Below, one piece after another: positions 45,230 through 54,582 of a stretch of DNA of 64,000 nt (position 1 is its first letter; each line of letters begins with the position of its first letter). The stretch is taken from positions 1 to 64,000 of the forward strand of contig NZ_JAGGLK010000002.1 in NCBI RefSeq assembly GCF_017874375.1, given 5' to 3'. The position numbers and the translations under genes were made by a program. The notes beneath the pieces are model-generated. The model saw only the letters and a list, made by a program, of their open reading frames with translations. It had not been told where the DNA came from and searched no databases. Origin of the DNA: Methanohalophilus levihalophilus. Lineage in GTDB: Archaea; Halobacteriota; Methanosarcinia; Methanosarcinales; Methanosarcinaceae.

Positions 45230-45288
45230 TGTCATAAGCTTTATATTAAATTCCAATCTTGTATTTAGGCTATAGGCTAACGAAAAGG

Positions 45289-45303
45289 AATCCTTGAAGG
45301 ATT
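45289..45303. promoter_or_regulatory. Palindrome in the leader of the surface-protein gene
   Basis: AATCCTT-G-AAGGATT is a perfect inverted repeat with 7-base arms, 13 bases before the ATG at 45317 and about 45 bases after a TATA-like CTTTATATTAAA (45239-45250). It could be an operator or fold in the mRNA leader near the ribosome site GAGGGAA. Confidence 0.35.
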
Positions 45304-45316
45304 AGATGAGGGAACT

Positions 45317-46564
45317 ATGTACAGCCCAAAACGGATTACAACGATTTTTCTTCTTACGATGATACTGTTCACAGCATTCACCGGAATGGCTGCTGCAAAA
45401 ACAGTTCTTTATGAGGACTATATTAATGAAGGCGACGGATACCAGATCAACAATTTCGTTATTGATGTTACTGATGTATTCCCTTCATCCGAATATGCTG
45501 CATTTTATGTCTATGAAAAAGATGAAGAAGTTCTGGACAAGGGACTGGATATTAATGACACTTTCACATTTGAAGTCGACGGAGAAGATGTGGAAGTAAA
45601 ATTACTGAATACAGCGTCCGGGGTTCTGAACAAAGCAAAAATTGCAATTACGATAGATGATGATGATGTTGTCTATGTTGACGGTGTTGTAGAAGGCGGA
45701 CACGAAGATGCTGAATTCTCCGGTACACCTGAGCTGGACATAACCAAATCTATCAGCAGTGAGACTATTAGTGTCGGAGACATAATCACGGTGACGGTTT
45801 CTGTAGAAAACCGGGGAGATGACACTGCCACAGAAATACGCTTTTCAGATATACCGCCTGAGAAATTTATTATTGAGGAGACATTTGTAAGCCAGACAGG
45901 GGAATTAACCCTTGATGTAGGACAGTCCCAGCAAATCTTCGTATATCGGATTAAAGCTACTGCCGCTGGAGAATATGTTATTAAACCAACAACTGCGACT
46001 TTTTCAAATGAAGCCGGGCAGGATTTCCCACAGGCATCATCTAATGTTGTAACAGTCACAGTTGAAGGAGAAGCTGTGAAAACCCCGGAACTACAATTTT
46101 CAGCTACTGCAGGACAAAATGTTGTTCCCAGAAATGAAAACATTGAATTCACAATCAACATTGAGAATATCGGGGAAGGGTCTGCAGATGCTGTTTCTGT
46201 CGAATTATTGCTTCCGGACGGACTGAAATATGAAGATGGAGATTCCGAAATCGAAGTAATATCAGGAGTCCCAACCATCTACCTACAATCTTTTGGAGTC
46301 CAGCAGGAAAAAGAGATTACATTTACCGCAAAAGCTGAAAGTATCGGAAGTTATACAATTACCGGAGACTATTCATACCTTTATGATAACGGGTTGGAGG
46401 ATGAAGAAGTAACTGGCGATTTCACATCCGGTACAATCACTGTTGATAAAGGCAGGTTTGACGCAATTCTCGAATTGCCTATCTACGTTTATGTCATACC
46501 TGTTCTTGTAATAATAGGAATCGGCGCCTGGGTTGCATACAGGCACCGTCAATATCGCTTCTGA
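45317..46564 (+). CDS. Membrane-anchored surface protein with CARDB/DUF11-like repeats
   Basis: 415 residues. A signal peptide (ITTIFLLTMILFTAFTGMAAA, likely cut after residue 26 or so) leads into an acidic N-domain, then two immunoglobulin-like modules of the CARDB/S-layer-related type. The first is about residues 138-250 (SISSETISVGDIITVTVSVEN); the second about 258-375 (RNENIEFTINIENIGEGSADAVSV). A C-terminal transmembrane helix (IYVYVIPVLVIIGIGAWVAY) ends in a short basic tail. It faces the outside of the cell. The tubulin-like gene starts 22 bases later, so co-transcription is likely. Confidence 0.78.
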   Translation: MYSPKRITTIFLLTMILFTAFTGMAAAKTVLYEDYINEGDGYQINNFVIDVTDVFPSSEYAAFYVYEKDEEVLDKGLDINDTFTFEVDGEDVEVKLLNTASGVLNKAKIAITIDDDDVVYVDGVVEGGHEDAEFSGTPELDITKSISSETISVGDIITVTVSVENRGDDTATEIRFSDIPPEKFIIEETFVSQTGELTLDVGQSQQIFVYRIKATAAGEYVIKPTTATFSNEAGQDFPQASSNVVTVTVEGEAVKTPELQFSATAGQNVVPRNENIEFTINIENIGEGSADAVSVELLLPDGLKYEDGDSEIEVISGVPTIYLQSFGVQQEKEITFTAKAESIGSYTITGDYSYLYDNGLEDEEVTGDFTSGTITVDKGRFDAILELPIYVYVIPVLVIIGIGAWVAYRHRQYRF

Positions 46565-46585
46565 TAATAAATTTGGAGGAATGGT

Positions 46586-47692
46586 TTGCTTAATATACTC
46601 ATCATCGGAAATGGCCAGTGTGGCAATCGTATTCTGGATGCTGTCAATAAAGAGGCATTTGGTGGCAGCGGCAAACTCGCAAAATTCTACTCAAAACAGA
46701 ATTACAAAAGTAATGTGCAAACACTTGCAATTAACACAGCTGTCAATGATCTCAAAGAGATGAAATACACAAAAGCAAAAGATCGTATCCATATTCCTCA
46801 CTTGCATGGTGTTGGAGCCAACCGAAATGTTGGGAAAAAAGTTTTCGAGGAAAACAAAGCCCAGATTATGCGCAATGTCGATGAAAGAGGTAGTTTTGAC
46901 GTTGGATTTGTTGTAACATCAGCATCCGGCGGAACAGGATCTTCTTTCACCCCTTCATTGGTAAAAGAGCTCAAAAAAGAGCATGATTTCCCTATCTATG
47001 CTGTTGTTGTATTACCATTCCGTGAAGAAGGAACCCTTTATCTCCAAAACGCTGCTTTTTGTCTCCGTGACATCAGGGAAAGCGGGGTTGACGGGATAAT
47101 CCTTGCAGATAATCAGTACCTGAAACAGCTTGGAGGGGATGTACAATCCGCTTACGACGCTATTAACACCATGATTGCAAGAAGATTATTGTTCCTTCTT
47201 GATTCACTGGACAGTGAAATGATGATGGTTACCGATCTTGGTGACTTCAAGACCGTAATGAGCGGTGGGGCAGGCATTGCAACAATTGGTTACTATGAAG
47301 CAGATCACGAAATGCCCATAAAGTCAGTTATCCAGAAAGCCATTGCTCCATCAGGATTGCTGTTTAATACCGATGTGTACAACGAAGCCAGTCGTTCCAT
47401 GGTGATAATTCGGGGAGATAAGACCTCTTTGAGCATCGAGGAAATTTCAGCGGAAGTCGAAAAGCTCTCTTCTGCGGTTGGCCATGTCTTTAAGGGCATT
47501 GTTGTGCGCAAGGGAGAACATCCACGTGTACTTGCCGTACTCACCCTTGAATCCGCGGCAGAGCTTGAGAATCTTTATGCAATAGCTGTGGATGCCATCC
47601 AGGAAGAAAAAGCTAAAAAAGAGCGTGTTGCTGAAGAGAAGGAACTCGACCGTGCATTTTCACAGATCGATGGACTTGAACCTCATTATTAA
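46586..47692 (+). CDS. Tubulin/FtsZ superfamily GTPase, CetZ-like
   Basis: 368 residues. The N-terminal glycine motif GNGQCGNRILD is tubulin-like, and the G-box reads SASGGTGSSFTP instead of FtsZ's GGGTGTG. The T7-type acidic loop and the FtsZ C-terminal fold are only loosely recognisable, and the tail is charged. It is clearly not canonical FtsZ and fits CetZ or noncanonical archaeal tubulin-like proteins, which affect cell shape or surface assembly. It starts with TTG, with GGAGGAATGG upstream. It sits between a surface protein gene and an ABC ATPase gene, a context that suggests work at the cell envelope (inference). Confidence 0.75.
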   Translation: MLNILIIGNGQCGNRILDAVNKEAFGGSGKLAKFYSKQNYKSNVQTLAINTAVNDLKEMKYTKAKDRIHIPHLHGVGANRNVGKKVFEENKAQIMRNVDERGSFDVGFVVTSASGGTGSSFTPSLVKELKKEHDFPIYAVVVLPFREEGTLYLQNAAFCLRDIRESGVDGIILADNQYLKQLGGDVQSAYDAINTMIARRLLFLLDSLDSEMMMVTDLGDFKTVMSGGAGIATIGYYEADHEMPIKSVIQKAIAPSGLLFNTDVYNEASRSMVIIRGDKTSLSIEEISAEVEKLSSAVGHVFKGIVVRKGEHPRVLAVLTLESAAELENLYAIAVDAIQEEKAKKERVAEEKELDRAFSQIDGLEPHY

Positions 47693-47705
47693 AAGTTGAA
47701 AGTAC

Positions 47706-48386
47706 ATGGATACTGACCAGATAATAACAATACGCGGACTTACAAAGATCTACAGTGACGGTGTAGAAGTACGTGCACTTGATGGCCTCGACATGAATGT
47801 TGCCAGTGGGGAATTCCTCGCTATTGTAGGACCATCCGGATCCGGGAAAAGCACGTTGCTGCATATGATTGGTATTCTGGACACCCCCACCAGCGGAACC
47901 GTTGTTATAGATGGCCAGGACGTCACACAGATGACTGAAATGCAAAGGTCACAGGCGAGAAATCGTCTCCTTGGATTTATTTTTCAGTACCACCATCTGC
48001 TTCCTGATTTTACTGCTCTTGAGAATGTGATGATGCCCATTCTGATTGCAGGCAAAAGGAGAGATGAAGCTGAAAAAGAAGCTATCTCCCTCCTGGGCCA
48101 GGTAAATCTTAGCGATCGTCTCCACCATTATCCAAACCAGCTTTCTGGTGGCCAGAACCAGCGAGTTGCAGTGGCAAGGGCGCTGGCAAACAGACCCAGA
48201 ATTATTATTGGGGACGAACCCACAGGAAATCTGGATAGTCATTCAAGCGATATGGTCTATGAGTTGCTCCGAAAACTTAATCGGGAAATGGGCCAAACGT
48301 TTATTCTGGTTACACATGACGAAAATATGGCAAAAAAGACAGATCGTATAATAAGGATTGTTGATGGAAAAATTGTTGATTCCTGA
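47706..48386 (+). CDS. LolD/MacB-type ABC transporter ATPase
   Basis: 226 residues. Walker A GPSGSGKST, Q-loop FIFQYHHLLPDFTALENV, signature LSGGQNQRVAVARAL, Walker B IIIGDEPTGNLD and the H-loop VTHD are all intact. The QYHHLLPDFTALENV segment is typical of LolD and MacB ATPases that drive FtsX-fold permeases. A matching permease is encoded at 50.7 kb, separated by three unrelated genes. It follows the tubulin-like gene by 13 bases. Confidence 0.88.
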   Translation: MDTDQIITIRGLTKIYSDGVEVRALDGLDMNVASGEFLAIVGPSGSGKSTLLHMIGILDTPTSGTVVIDGQDVTQMTEMQRSQARNRLLGFIFQYHHLLPDFTALENVMMPILIAGKRRDEAEKEAISLLGQVNLSDRLHHYPNQLSGGQNQRVAVARALANRPRIIIGDEPTGNLDSHSSDMVYELLRKLNREMGQTFILVTHDENMAKKTDRIIRIVDGKIVDS

Positions 48387-48394
48387 GGTGGATT

Positions 48395-48835
48395 ATGGAT
48401 TATCAAGGCGGAAATATTGGACGGGTTTTTGTATTGAAAATGGATCATGGCGATAACATACTTGATGAAATCGAAACTTTTGCCAATGCGGAAAGCATCA
48501 CTTCTGCTTTTATATTCATGCTGGGTGCCCTTTCAGAAGGAAATGTTGTTGTTGGGCCCGAGAAAAACCAGATGCCTCCAACTCCCATGTGGTTCCGATT
48601 TAGCGACGCGCATGAAATAATCGGAGTGGGAAATATTTTCAAAGAAAATGGGAAACCAAGAATTCATCTTCATGCTGCTCTTGGAAGAGACGGAAATACC
48701 AATACCGGCTGCATACGAGAGAAGAACGAAGCGTTCATGGTTACTGAAATCCTGGTTCTTGAAGTTGATGGATTGGAAGCTGAACGTGTCCATGATGAAG
48801 AGCGCGGATTCTCACCAATTTGCTTTAGAAAATAA
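48395..48835 (+). CDS. PPC-domain (DUF296) protein
   Basis: 146 residues, all one PPC domain. The fold elements FVLKMDHGDNILDEIETF, SAFIFMLGALSEGNVVVGP, and the histidine-containing HLHAALGRD (a metal site in this family) are visible. Bacterial and archaeal PPC proteins are trimeric; some bind DNA through AT-hooks, which are absent here. It starts 8 bases after the ABC ATPase gene with GAGGTGG upstream. Function unknown. Confidence 0.8.
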   Translation: MDYQGGNIGRVFVLKMDHGDNILDEIETFANAESITSAFIFMLGALSEGNVVVGPEKNQMPPTPMWFRFSDAHEIIGVGNIFKENGKPRIHLHAALGRDGNTNTGCIREKNEAFMVTEILVLEVDGLEAERVHDEERGFSPICFRK

Positions 48836-48849
48836 GAAAAGACACAAGG

Positions 48850-49224
48850 TTACTGCATTTCCTTTAGTCTTTTTATTGTCCTTTTTTTCTCACGGAAATC
48901 ATTTGTTAGTTTATTTTCATGGCACTCTATGTATTTCCTCAGTGGGACAGAAAGACGATAAAATTTAGCCGGGCGGCCGCGCTCACGCGTACTCTTCTCA
49001 TCCCAGCTGTCAATTATTCCCTACTCATTCAAAGGACGCATTGCTACACTCACTTCAGGTTGGTGGAGGCCAGCCACTTTTTCAATCTCCCGTGAAGTAC
49101 GAGGTTCACCGTCAAGTAAACTAACAATAGAAAGTGATTCAATCCTCGAGATTCCTAATGTCTGAAGAAGTGAGGCAATTTCATCCGTGTTGCCGCAGGT
49201 AAAGGTGGTTGAAGCACTTGCCAT
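48850..49224 (-). CDS. Winged-helix regulator with an in-frame amber codon (possible pyrrolysine)
   Basis: Reading from ATG at 49224, 67 codons give a winged-helix N-terminus (TTFTCGNTDEIASLL, SREIEKVAGLHQPEVSVAMR). TAG stands at 49021-49023. The same frame continues for 56 codons to a TAA at 48850: GIIDSWDEKSTRERGRPAKF, then YRLSVPLRKYIECHENKL and a basic helix. The wing motif RGRPAKFYRL, normal for this archaeal HTH family, lies after the TAG, so the true protein is 124 residues. Homologues have an ordinary residue at this spot, as in LxExGW. No other gene here ends in TAG, consistent with pyrrolysine decoding; a nonsense mutation is the alternative. It is divergent from enolase. Confidence 0.75.
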
Positions 49225-49369
49225 AATCCAATCATTATACTTTGTGCTTTATATAATTTATTATTATATTGTTCTTTTGATAGTATTTGCTTCCGATTCC
49301 TTTGCTAAAGGGAAATATATTATACAGAGAAATCCTATTCATTCTCATATATCCCATAGGGTGAATAAC

Positions 49370-50647
49370 ATGAGCTACATCGGAGAGGAAAGCAGATTCA
49401 GGATCGAGAAAATCCACGCCAGGGAAATCCTGGATTCTCGGGGTAATCCGACTGTGGAAGTAGATGTGTACACAAACTCAGGTTTTGGGAGAGCAAGTGT
49501 GCCATCCGGTGCGTCTACCGGAAGTAACGAAGCCCTTGAATTAAGGGACAAGGAAGATGATCGTTACAACGGAAAAGGTGTTCTTGATGCTGTTGATAAT
49601 GTCAATACCACCATTGCCAGCGAACTGATGGGCATGGACATCAGAAACCAGCGAGAAATTGATGGTTTGATGATAGCTCTTGATGGTACGGAAAACAAGA
49701 TGACATTTGGAGCAAATGCAATTCTCGGAGTATCCATGGCCGTTGCGAGGGCAGCAGCTGATTCACTGAATGTGCCTTTATACCGATATCTTGGTGGAAC
49801 AAATGCATTTACGCTCCCTGTTCCCACAATGAATGTCCTCAATGGTGGAAAGCATGCTGGCAATGAACTTGCAATTCAGGAATTTATGATCCAGCCAAAA
49901 GAAGCAGATACCTACTCCAATGCGGTTCGTATGGGAAGCGAAACATATCAGGCTCTGGGAAAAATTCTTGAAGATAAATACGGCGCTTCCGCTACAAATG
50001 TTGGGTATGAAGGCGGCTATGCACCACCTATTGATCAGACAACTGATGCACTTGATGCACTTGTTAGTGCAATTGAGGAAGCCGGTTACACAGAGTCGGA
50101 AATTACCATCGGACTTGACGCTGCTGCATCAGAGTTCTTTGATGGTGAAAACTATGCAATCGACGGGAATCTCCTGACGCCAGAAGAGCTTACCGATTTC
50201 TATGTCGAACTTATTGAAACCTATCCTATTCTTTCAATCGAGGATCCTTTCCATGAGGAATCTTTTGAGGATTTTGCTAACCTCACAAATGAGGCATGGG
50301 ACACCATTATTGTGGGAGATGACCTTTTCGTAACCAACGTCTCACGTCTTGCAAAGGGAATCGAAATGGAAGCTGCAAATGCCCTTCTCCTGAAAGTCAA
50401 CCAGATCGGAACGCTTTCGGAGGCTTTCGATGCTGCAAACCTTGCAAGTCGAAGTGGTTACAGTGTAGTAGTAAGTCACAGGTCGGCAGAGACCGAAGAC
50501 GACACCATTGCCGACATTTCAGTTGCGCTTGGCGCCGATCTTATCAAGACCGGAGCTCCTGCAAGAGGAGAAAGAACTGCTAAGTACAACCAACTGCTCA
50601 GAATAGAGGAAGATCTCGGCGACGCTGCAAGATACGTACACCTCTGA
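49370..50647 (+). CDS. eno: Enolase
   Basis: 425 residues from the ATG at 49370, which follows AGGGTGA with good spacing. Earlier in-frame codons back to 49187 encode a hydrophobic, non-family stretch and overlap the divergent regulator. Interconverts 2-phosphoglycerate and phosphoenolpyruvate. Seen are ILDSRGNPTVEVD, VPSGASTGSNEA, the catalytic E in EFMIQPK, metal ligands in GLDAAASEF, SIEDPFHEE and GDDLFVTN, the catalytic K in LLLKVNQIG, and SHRSAETEDD (usually SHRSGETED). The permease gene follows after 14 bases. Confidence 0.94.
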   Translation: MSYIGEESRFRIEKIHAREILDSRGNPTVEVDVYTNSGFGRASVPSGASTGSNEALELRDKEDDRYNGKGVLDAVDNVNTTIASELMGMDIRNQREIDGLMIALDGTENKMTFGANAILGVSMAVARAAADSLNVPLYRYLGGTNAFTLPVPTMNVLNGGKHAGNELAIQEFMIQPKEADTYSNAVRMGSETYQALGKILEDKYGASATNVGYEGGYAPPIDQTTDALDALVSAIEEAGYTESEITIGLDAAASEFFDGENYAIDGNLLTPEELTDFYVELIETYPILSIEDPFHEESFEDFANLTNEAWDTIIVGDDLFVTNVSRLAKGIEMEAANALLLKVNQIGTLSEAFDAANLASRSGYSVVVSHRSAETEDDTIADISVALGADLIKTGAPARGERTAKYNQLLRIEEDLGDAARYVHL

Positions 50648-50661
50648 AAAAGAGAAAACTA

Positions 50662-51831
50662 ATGTATGAATTCAGGATAGCTAGGCGGCATATTTTCTCT
50701 AAAAGGAGAAATGCTGCCTTTTCGGTTATTGCAGTAGCACTTGCAATAACAGTAATAGTAGTCCTGATGTCACTTATGTCCGGGTTTCAGGCAGATCTTA
50801 TTGACAAAACCGTTGAAAATTCTCCCCACATTACTATTTCTCCTGAAGAAGACGAGGATTTTGTCCACTTATACAATCACTATACAAAAACCATAGAGGA
50901 TTTTCCCAAAGTGGTTGTAGCATCCCCTTTTCTTTCAGGACAGGTTGCCATTACATACAGGGATGATTCAGCCGGGGCGAATATTTATGGAGTGATTCCG
51001 GAAGCTGAAAACGAAGTCCTGAATCTTGAAGAGGACATGGTCGAAGGGAGCTTTCTTGCGCTATCCAGAACAAATTCCGGCGTAGTGCTGGGGGACAATC
51101 TGGCAGCAAAACTTGGAGCTTCCACAGGAGATCGAGTGGATATTACTGTTCCCGGATATATTGATGCATCTCTGCAGGTTATTGGTATAATCAACACAGG
51201 AACTGCTCTGGATGAAAGTCTGGCGTATACGAAACTACCCCTACTTCAGGATCTAGCTGATGCAGACGGTGTTGTAAGTGGAATTTCCGTGCGAGTGTCT
51301 GATCCATATATCGCCGATGATGTTGCAAAAAATATTGAAAACGAGATTGGTCTTGAAGCAACAAGCTGGATTGAAAACAACAGTGAATTGCTTGAGCTTC
51401 TCAACACACAACTTGCTGTTACATGGATATACTATTTGCTGATTTACATGACAGCCGGTTTCGGTATTGCCAATGCACTCATCAACATTGTCATGGAAAA
51501 GAAAAGTGAAATTGGAATGCTAATGGCAATGGGAGCTTCAAAAAGAAGTATTACCTTGATATTTGTTATCGAATCTTCTATCCTTGGGGGAGTTGGCCTA
51601 ATCCTAGGAATACTTCTGGGATACCTGTCCATACTTCTAATCGGATCATACGAAATTGTTTTGCCGGAATCGGAATTCTATTTTGGTCTGGAAACTTTGC
51701 CGTTAAAAGTTGATTTGCGTAACTTTGTTTACGCTACATCATTTGCATTTGTCATCAATCTTCTTGCAGGCATATATCCTGCACGGAAAGCATCAAATCT
51801 TGATCCCGTAGAAGCAATCGAGGGAATTTAA
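50662..51831 (+). CDS. FtsX/LolE-type ABC transporter permease
   Basis: 389 residues. One N-terminal helix (AAFSVIAVALAITVIVVLMSL) follows a basic start (IARRHIFSKRR). A periplasm-like extracytoplasmic domain of about 220 residues comes next (the MacB_PCD fold, with GVVLGDNLAAKLGASTGDRVDI). Three C-terminal helices then make the FtsX domain, starting with WIYYLLIYMTAGFGIANALIN, and the end is YPARKASNLDPVEAIEGI. This matches LolC/LolE and MacB permeases. Its ATPase partner is probably the one at 47.7 kb. It converges with polB with no gap. Confidence 0.85.
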   Translation: MYEFRIARRHIFSKRRNAAFSVIAVALAITVIVVLMSLMSGFQADLIDKTVENSPHITISPEEDEDFVHLYNHYTKTIEDFPKVVVASPFLSGQVAITYRDDSAGANIYGVIPEAENEVLNLEEDMVEGSFLALSRTNSGVVLGDNLAAKLGASTGDRVDITVPGYIDASLQVIGIINTGTALDESLAYTKLPLLQDLADADGVVSGISVRVSDPYIADDVAKNIENEIGLEATSWIENNSELLELLNTQLAVTWIYYLLIYMTAGFGIANALINIVMEKKSEIGMLMAMGASKRSITLIFVIESSILGGVGLILGILLGYLSILLIGSYEIVLPESEFYFGLETLPLKVDLRNFVYATSFAFVINLLAGIYPARKASNLDPVEAIEGI

Positions 51832-54582
51832 TTAGAAGTCAAAAAGGGAACTCTGGTTCCTGGATGCATCGGGTTGGGATTTATCCTCACGCTCATGGTT
51901 TTTAGTTATGAAATTGTCACTTGCTTCCGGAGTATTTGTAAAATCAAAGAGACCTTTCTGTTTTGAATCGTGATCAAGGGTTGCAATATCCACTCCGAAT
52001 ACTCCCAGAATACGCTCCACAGGAGGAAGCATCTGCTTCTGGATGTAGTAATCAACATCCAGTGGGATATTATTTTCTTTAACGTATTCAGGATCTTCAG
52101 CCCGCTCCACAAAGAGACCTTTTCCTGCAATAATTACAAAAGGAATTCTTTCTCCAATTGTGGGCCGTATGCCCGTGCGACGCTCAAGCTTTTCAACAAC
52201 AGTAAGATGTGGCTGCCTGTTCTTGTAACTGGAAGGACTCTTGGAAAATGTTTTCGTTAAAACCAGTTCGTCCATGATTTCCGCATCATGCTGAACATCA
52301 ACATTCCTAACCCTGTCAACAGTTTTCCGGACGTGTTCCACCGCTTTCTGTATGTCACCTTCCTTAAGCACATATTCCAAGACCTGATTGAGCATATGTG
52401 AAGTAAGCTCACACCAATCCCTCCTGACAGTCTCAAGTCCCTTTACTTTGATTTTATCTTTCCAACCTTGTGGAGCGGGCTCAAAAAGCCATTGTGCATA
52501 GCGTTTCTTGGCAACAAGGAGCACACGTCTGGCAAGGGCTTCAAACTCAAGCTCCATAGGATCAGGGAGTGAATCAGTCACTATTGCTGCCACTTTTTTA
52601 CCCACAAGCTCGGAATCCTCCCGGCTGAATTCCTCTTCGGTGAATTCCCTACCTTCAGAAGACATACAATGGACAAATACACTATCTGTATCACCATAAA
52701 CTACGGATAGATCAACAAGTCTGTCGGTAGGAGTGATTGAAACTTCATCTTTCAGAAAAGCTTGTCCATCCCTCAAAATTACTGTCCCTATTTTATCGCA
52801 TACGATTTTCTCAGTTCTGGAAATATTTTCCCTGCCTATTGCAGTAACTGAACCTGCCATTTCCAGACTATAGAGCCTTGCCCTTGCATATCCTGAATAA
52901 CCGTAAAAACTGTTAAGTAAGATCTTCAGAGCAAGCTGGGTAGCATCCAGCACACGGTATTCATTATCATCCGTGGCTTTTTTCATCTGCCTTTTAGTCT
53001 CACTTCTCTGATCCAGCAGATTTTCCAGAACTGCAGGTACGATTCCCTTGTAAATATTCGGTTTTACAAAGCGTGCACCTGTGGGAGAAGAAATTACATC
53101 CCCATCATTGTATTCTCCATCCTCAAGTACAGTAGTATAGCACAAATTGTGCGCCATGATGATAGTTGGATAAAGGGACTTGTAATCAAGAACAAGGACA
53201 TTTTCATGGAGACCTTTTTTGGGTTCCAGTACAGCCCCACCTTTCAGGTTTTCATTCAAACGGCGCCGATCCGCTGAAGTCCTGTCATCGGGCTTGGAAG
53301 ACATCACCCTTCCCTGTTTACCGAATTCCGTGAGTAGCAACTGCTCAACCATATTGGTCTGGCCGCCACTGACAACATCCTGTATAATGGTACCACTAAC
53401 CTGTGACAATGCAATATATTTGTCAAGAAGCTTCAATTCAAGAACGAGTTCGAGTGCCAGCTCTGAATCACGTCTTGCATAATCCACAAATTTCCTTAAC
53501 TTTTCCCCGTCGTCGTTCCAGTGTTCTTCCATCTCACCTGCAGAAACATCCAGTTTTTCCCTTCCGAGCAATTCCTGCGAAACATTACGCAATGTGTAGC
53601 GTTTTAGGCTGAATTGCTGTCTTATGATGGGCAATGCGTCCACAACCACACGACCTGGGATGGAAACCATGGTTTGTGTCCCGATTTTGCGATAGGAAAG
53701 ATATCTGCGATCCCTGCCTACTGCAGAGTCGATGTTGTGTCCACTGTTGTTCAGAACCTTCACTCTGTCAACTATATAGGGTACATCAAATCCATTACAG
53801 TTGTATCCGGTAACGATGTCGGGATCATATTCCCTTAATATTTCAAAAAAACGTTTGAGAAGAGTTGGCTCATCAGCACATGCCTCCACATCATCGTCCA
53901 TCCCATCCGCAGGTTTTGCCATCAGAACAATTGTTTCTTTTCCCTTAAAAACCGGATTAAAAGACATGCTTACCATGATGACCGGAGATCTGTCCGGAGT
54001 CGGCATATTACCATCTTCGGGGAGACATTCGATGTCAAAAGCAAAATACCTTAGATCCGATGGTGCCTTGCGGTCGGTTTCCTCCACTTCCGAGAGTTCC
54101 AGAATCTCATCACATGCATAACCTGATAAGTTAATTTTCTTTCCCTTTCCCTGAAGCCAGCGCATTCCGTGAAAATCATTATCGATAAGGTATCTTGTCC
54201 TGAACAGAATATCCGCTTCATAAACCGCCTTTACACCGTTCATATTGGCAATATCATCCCTGATTTCAGGAACATTTCCCGGCTCATGGGTGAACACCTT
54301 GAGCATTGGTTTCATCGTTTTCTGGTAGCCAACCGGTTCAAATCGTTGCACTACTTCTACTCTTTTCACCTGGGAAAAACTGTCCTGCAATTCATGTGAA
54401 AAAAGCTCCAGATCATTTTCAGTATTAACGTAGAAATAAGGTTCAATTCCGGGGACATGACAACAGATACTCTTCCCTTCTTCTGTTCTCCCAAAAAGCC
54501 TGATTACAGGACCGGAATCCTGCCGGAAATAATCTGCATCTATTAACTGGAAACGTCTGTCTTCAATTGATGTCCTGGACAT
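51832..54582 (-). CDS. polB: Family B DNA polymerase
   Basis: About 916 residues from the ATG at 54582; a GTG at 54594 is also in frame. The exonuclease motifs are FAFDIECLPEDG (Exo I), YNCNGFDVPY (Exo II) and YARRDSEL (Exo III). The polymerase motifs are DYKSLYPTII (A), KILLNSFYGYSGYA (B) and YGDTDSV (C), all intact, so it proofreads and synthesises DNA. No intein interrupts motif A or C. The tail has two PCNA-interaction-like boxes, QKGLFDF and the terminal QSSLFDF. A tRNA gene lies upstream. Confidence 0.95.
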   Translation of the reverse strand: MSRTSIEDRRFQLIDADYFRQDSGPVIRLFGRTEEGKSICCHVPGIEPYFYVNTENDLELFSHELQDSFSQVKRVEVVQRFEPVGYQKTMKPMLKVFTHEPGNVPEIRDDIANMNGVKAVYEADILFRTRYLIDNDFHGMRWLQGKGKKINLSGYACDEILELSEVEETDRKAPSDLRYFAFDIECLPEDGNMPTPDRSPVIMVSMSFNPVFKGKETIVLMAKPADGMDDDVEACADEPTLLKRFFEILREYDPDIVTGYNCNGFDVPYIVDRVKVLNNSGHNIDSAVGRDRRYLSYRKIGTQTMVSIPGRVVVDALPIIRQQFSLKRYTLRNVSQELLGREKLDVSAGEMEEHWNDDGEKLRKFVDYARRDSELALELVLELKLLDKYIALSQVSGTIIQDVVSGGQTNMVEQLLLTEFGKQGRVMSSKPDDRTSADRRRLNENLKGGAVLEPKKGLHENVLVLDYKSLYPTIIMAHNLCYTTVLEDGEYNDGDVISSPTGARFVKPNIYKGIVPAVLENLLDQRSETKRQMKKATDDNEYRVLDATQLALKILLNSFYGYSGYARARLYSLEMAGSVTAIGRENISRTEKIVCDKIGTVILRDGQAFLKDEVSITPTDRLVDLSVVYGDTDSVFVHCMSSEGREFTEEEFSREDSELVGKKVAAIVTDSLPDPMELEFEALARRVLLVAKKRYAQWLFEPAPQGWKDKIKVKGLETVRRDWCELTSHMLNQVLEYVLKEGDIQKAVEHVRKTVDRVRNVDVQHDAEIMDELVLTKTFSKSPSSYKNRQPHLTVVEKLERRTGIRPTIGERIPFVIIAGKGLFVERAEDPEYVKENNIPLDVDYYIQKQMLPPVERILGVFGVDIATLDHDSKQKGLFDFTNTPEASDNFITKNHEREDKSQPDASRNQSSLFDF

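Noticed and set aside
48961-49020. GC-rich stretch GGGCGGCCGCGC considered as vector or assembly contamination because it has a NotI-like site
   Set aside because: It is in frame with the regulator and encodes the expected RERGRPAKF wing, so it is native.
49187-49369. An N-terminally extended enolase
   Set aside because: The extra 61 residues are hydrophobic and not enolase-like, overlap the regulator start, and the ATG at 49370 has a good ribosome site.
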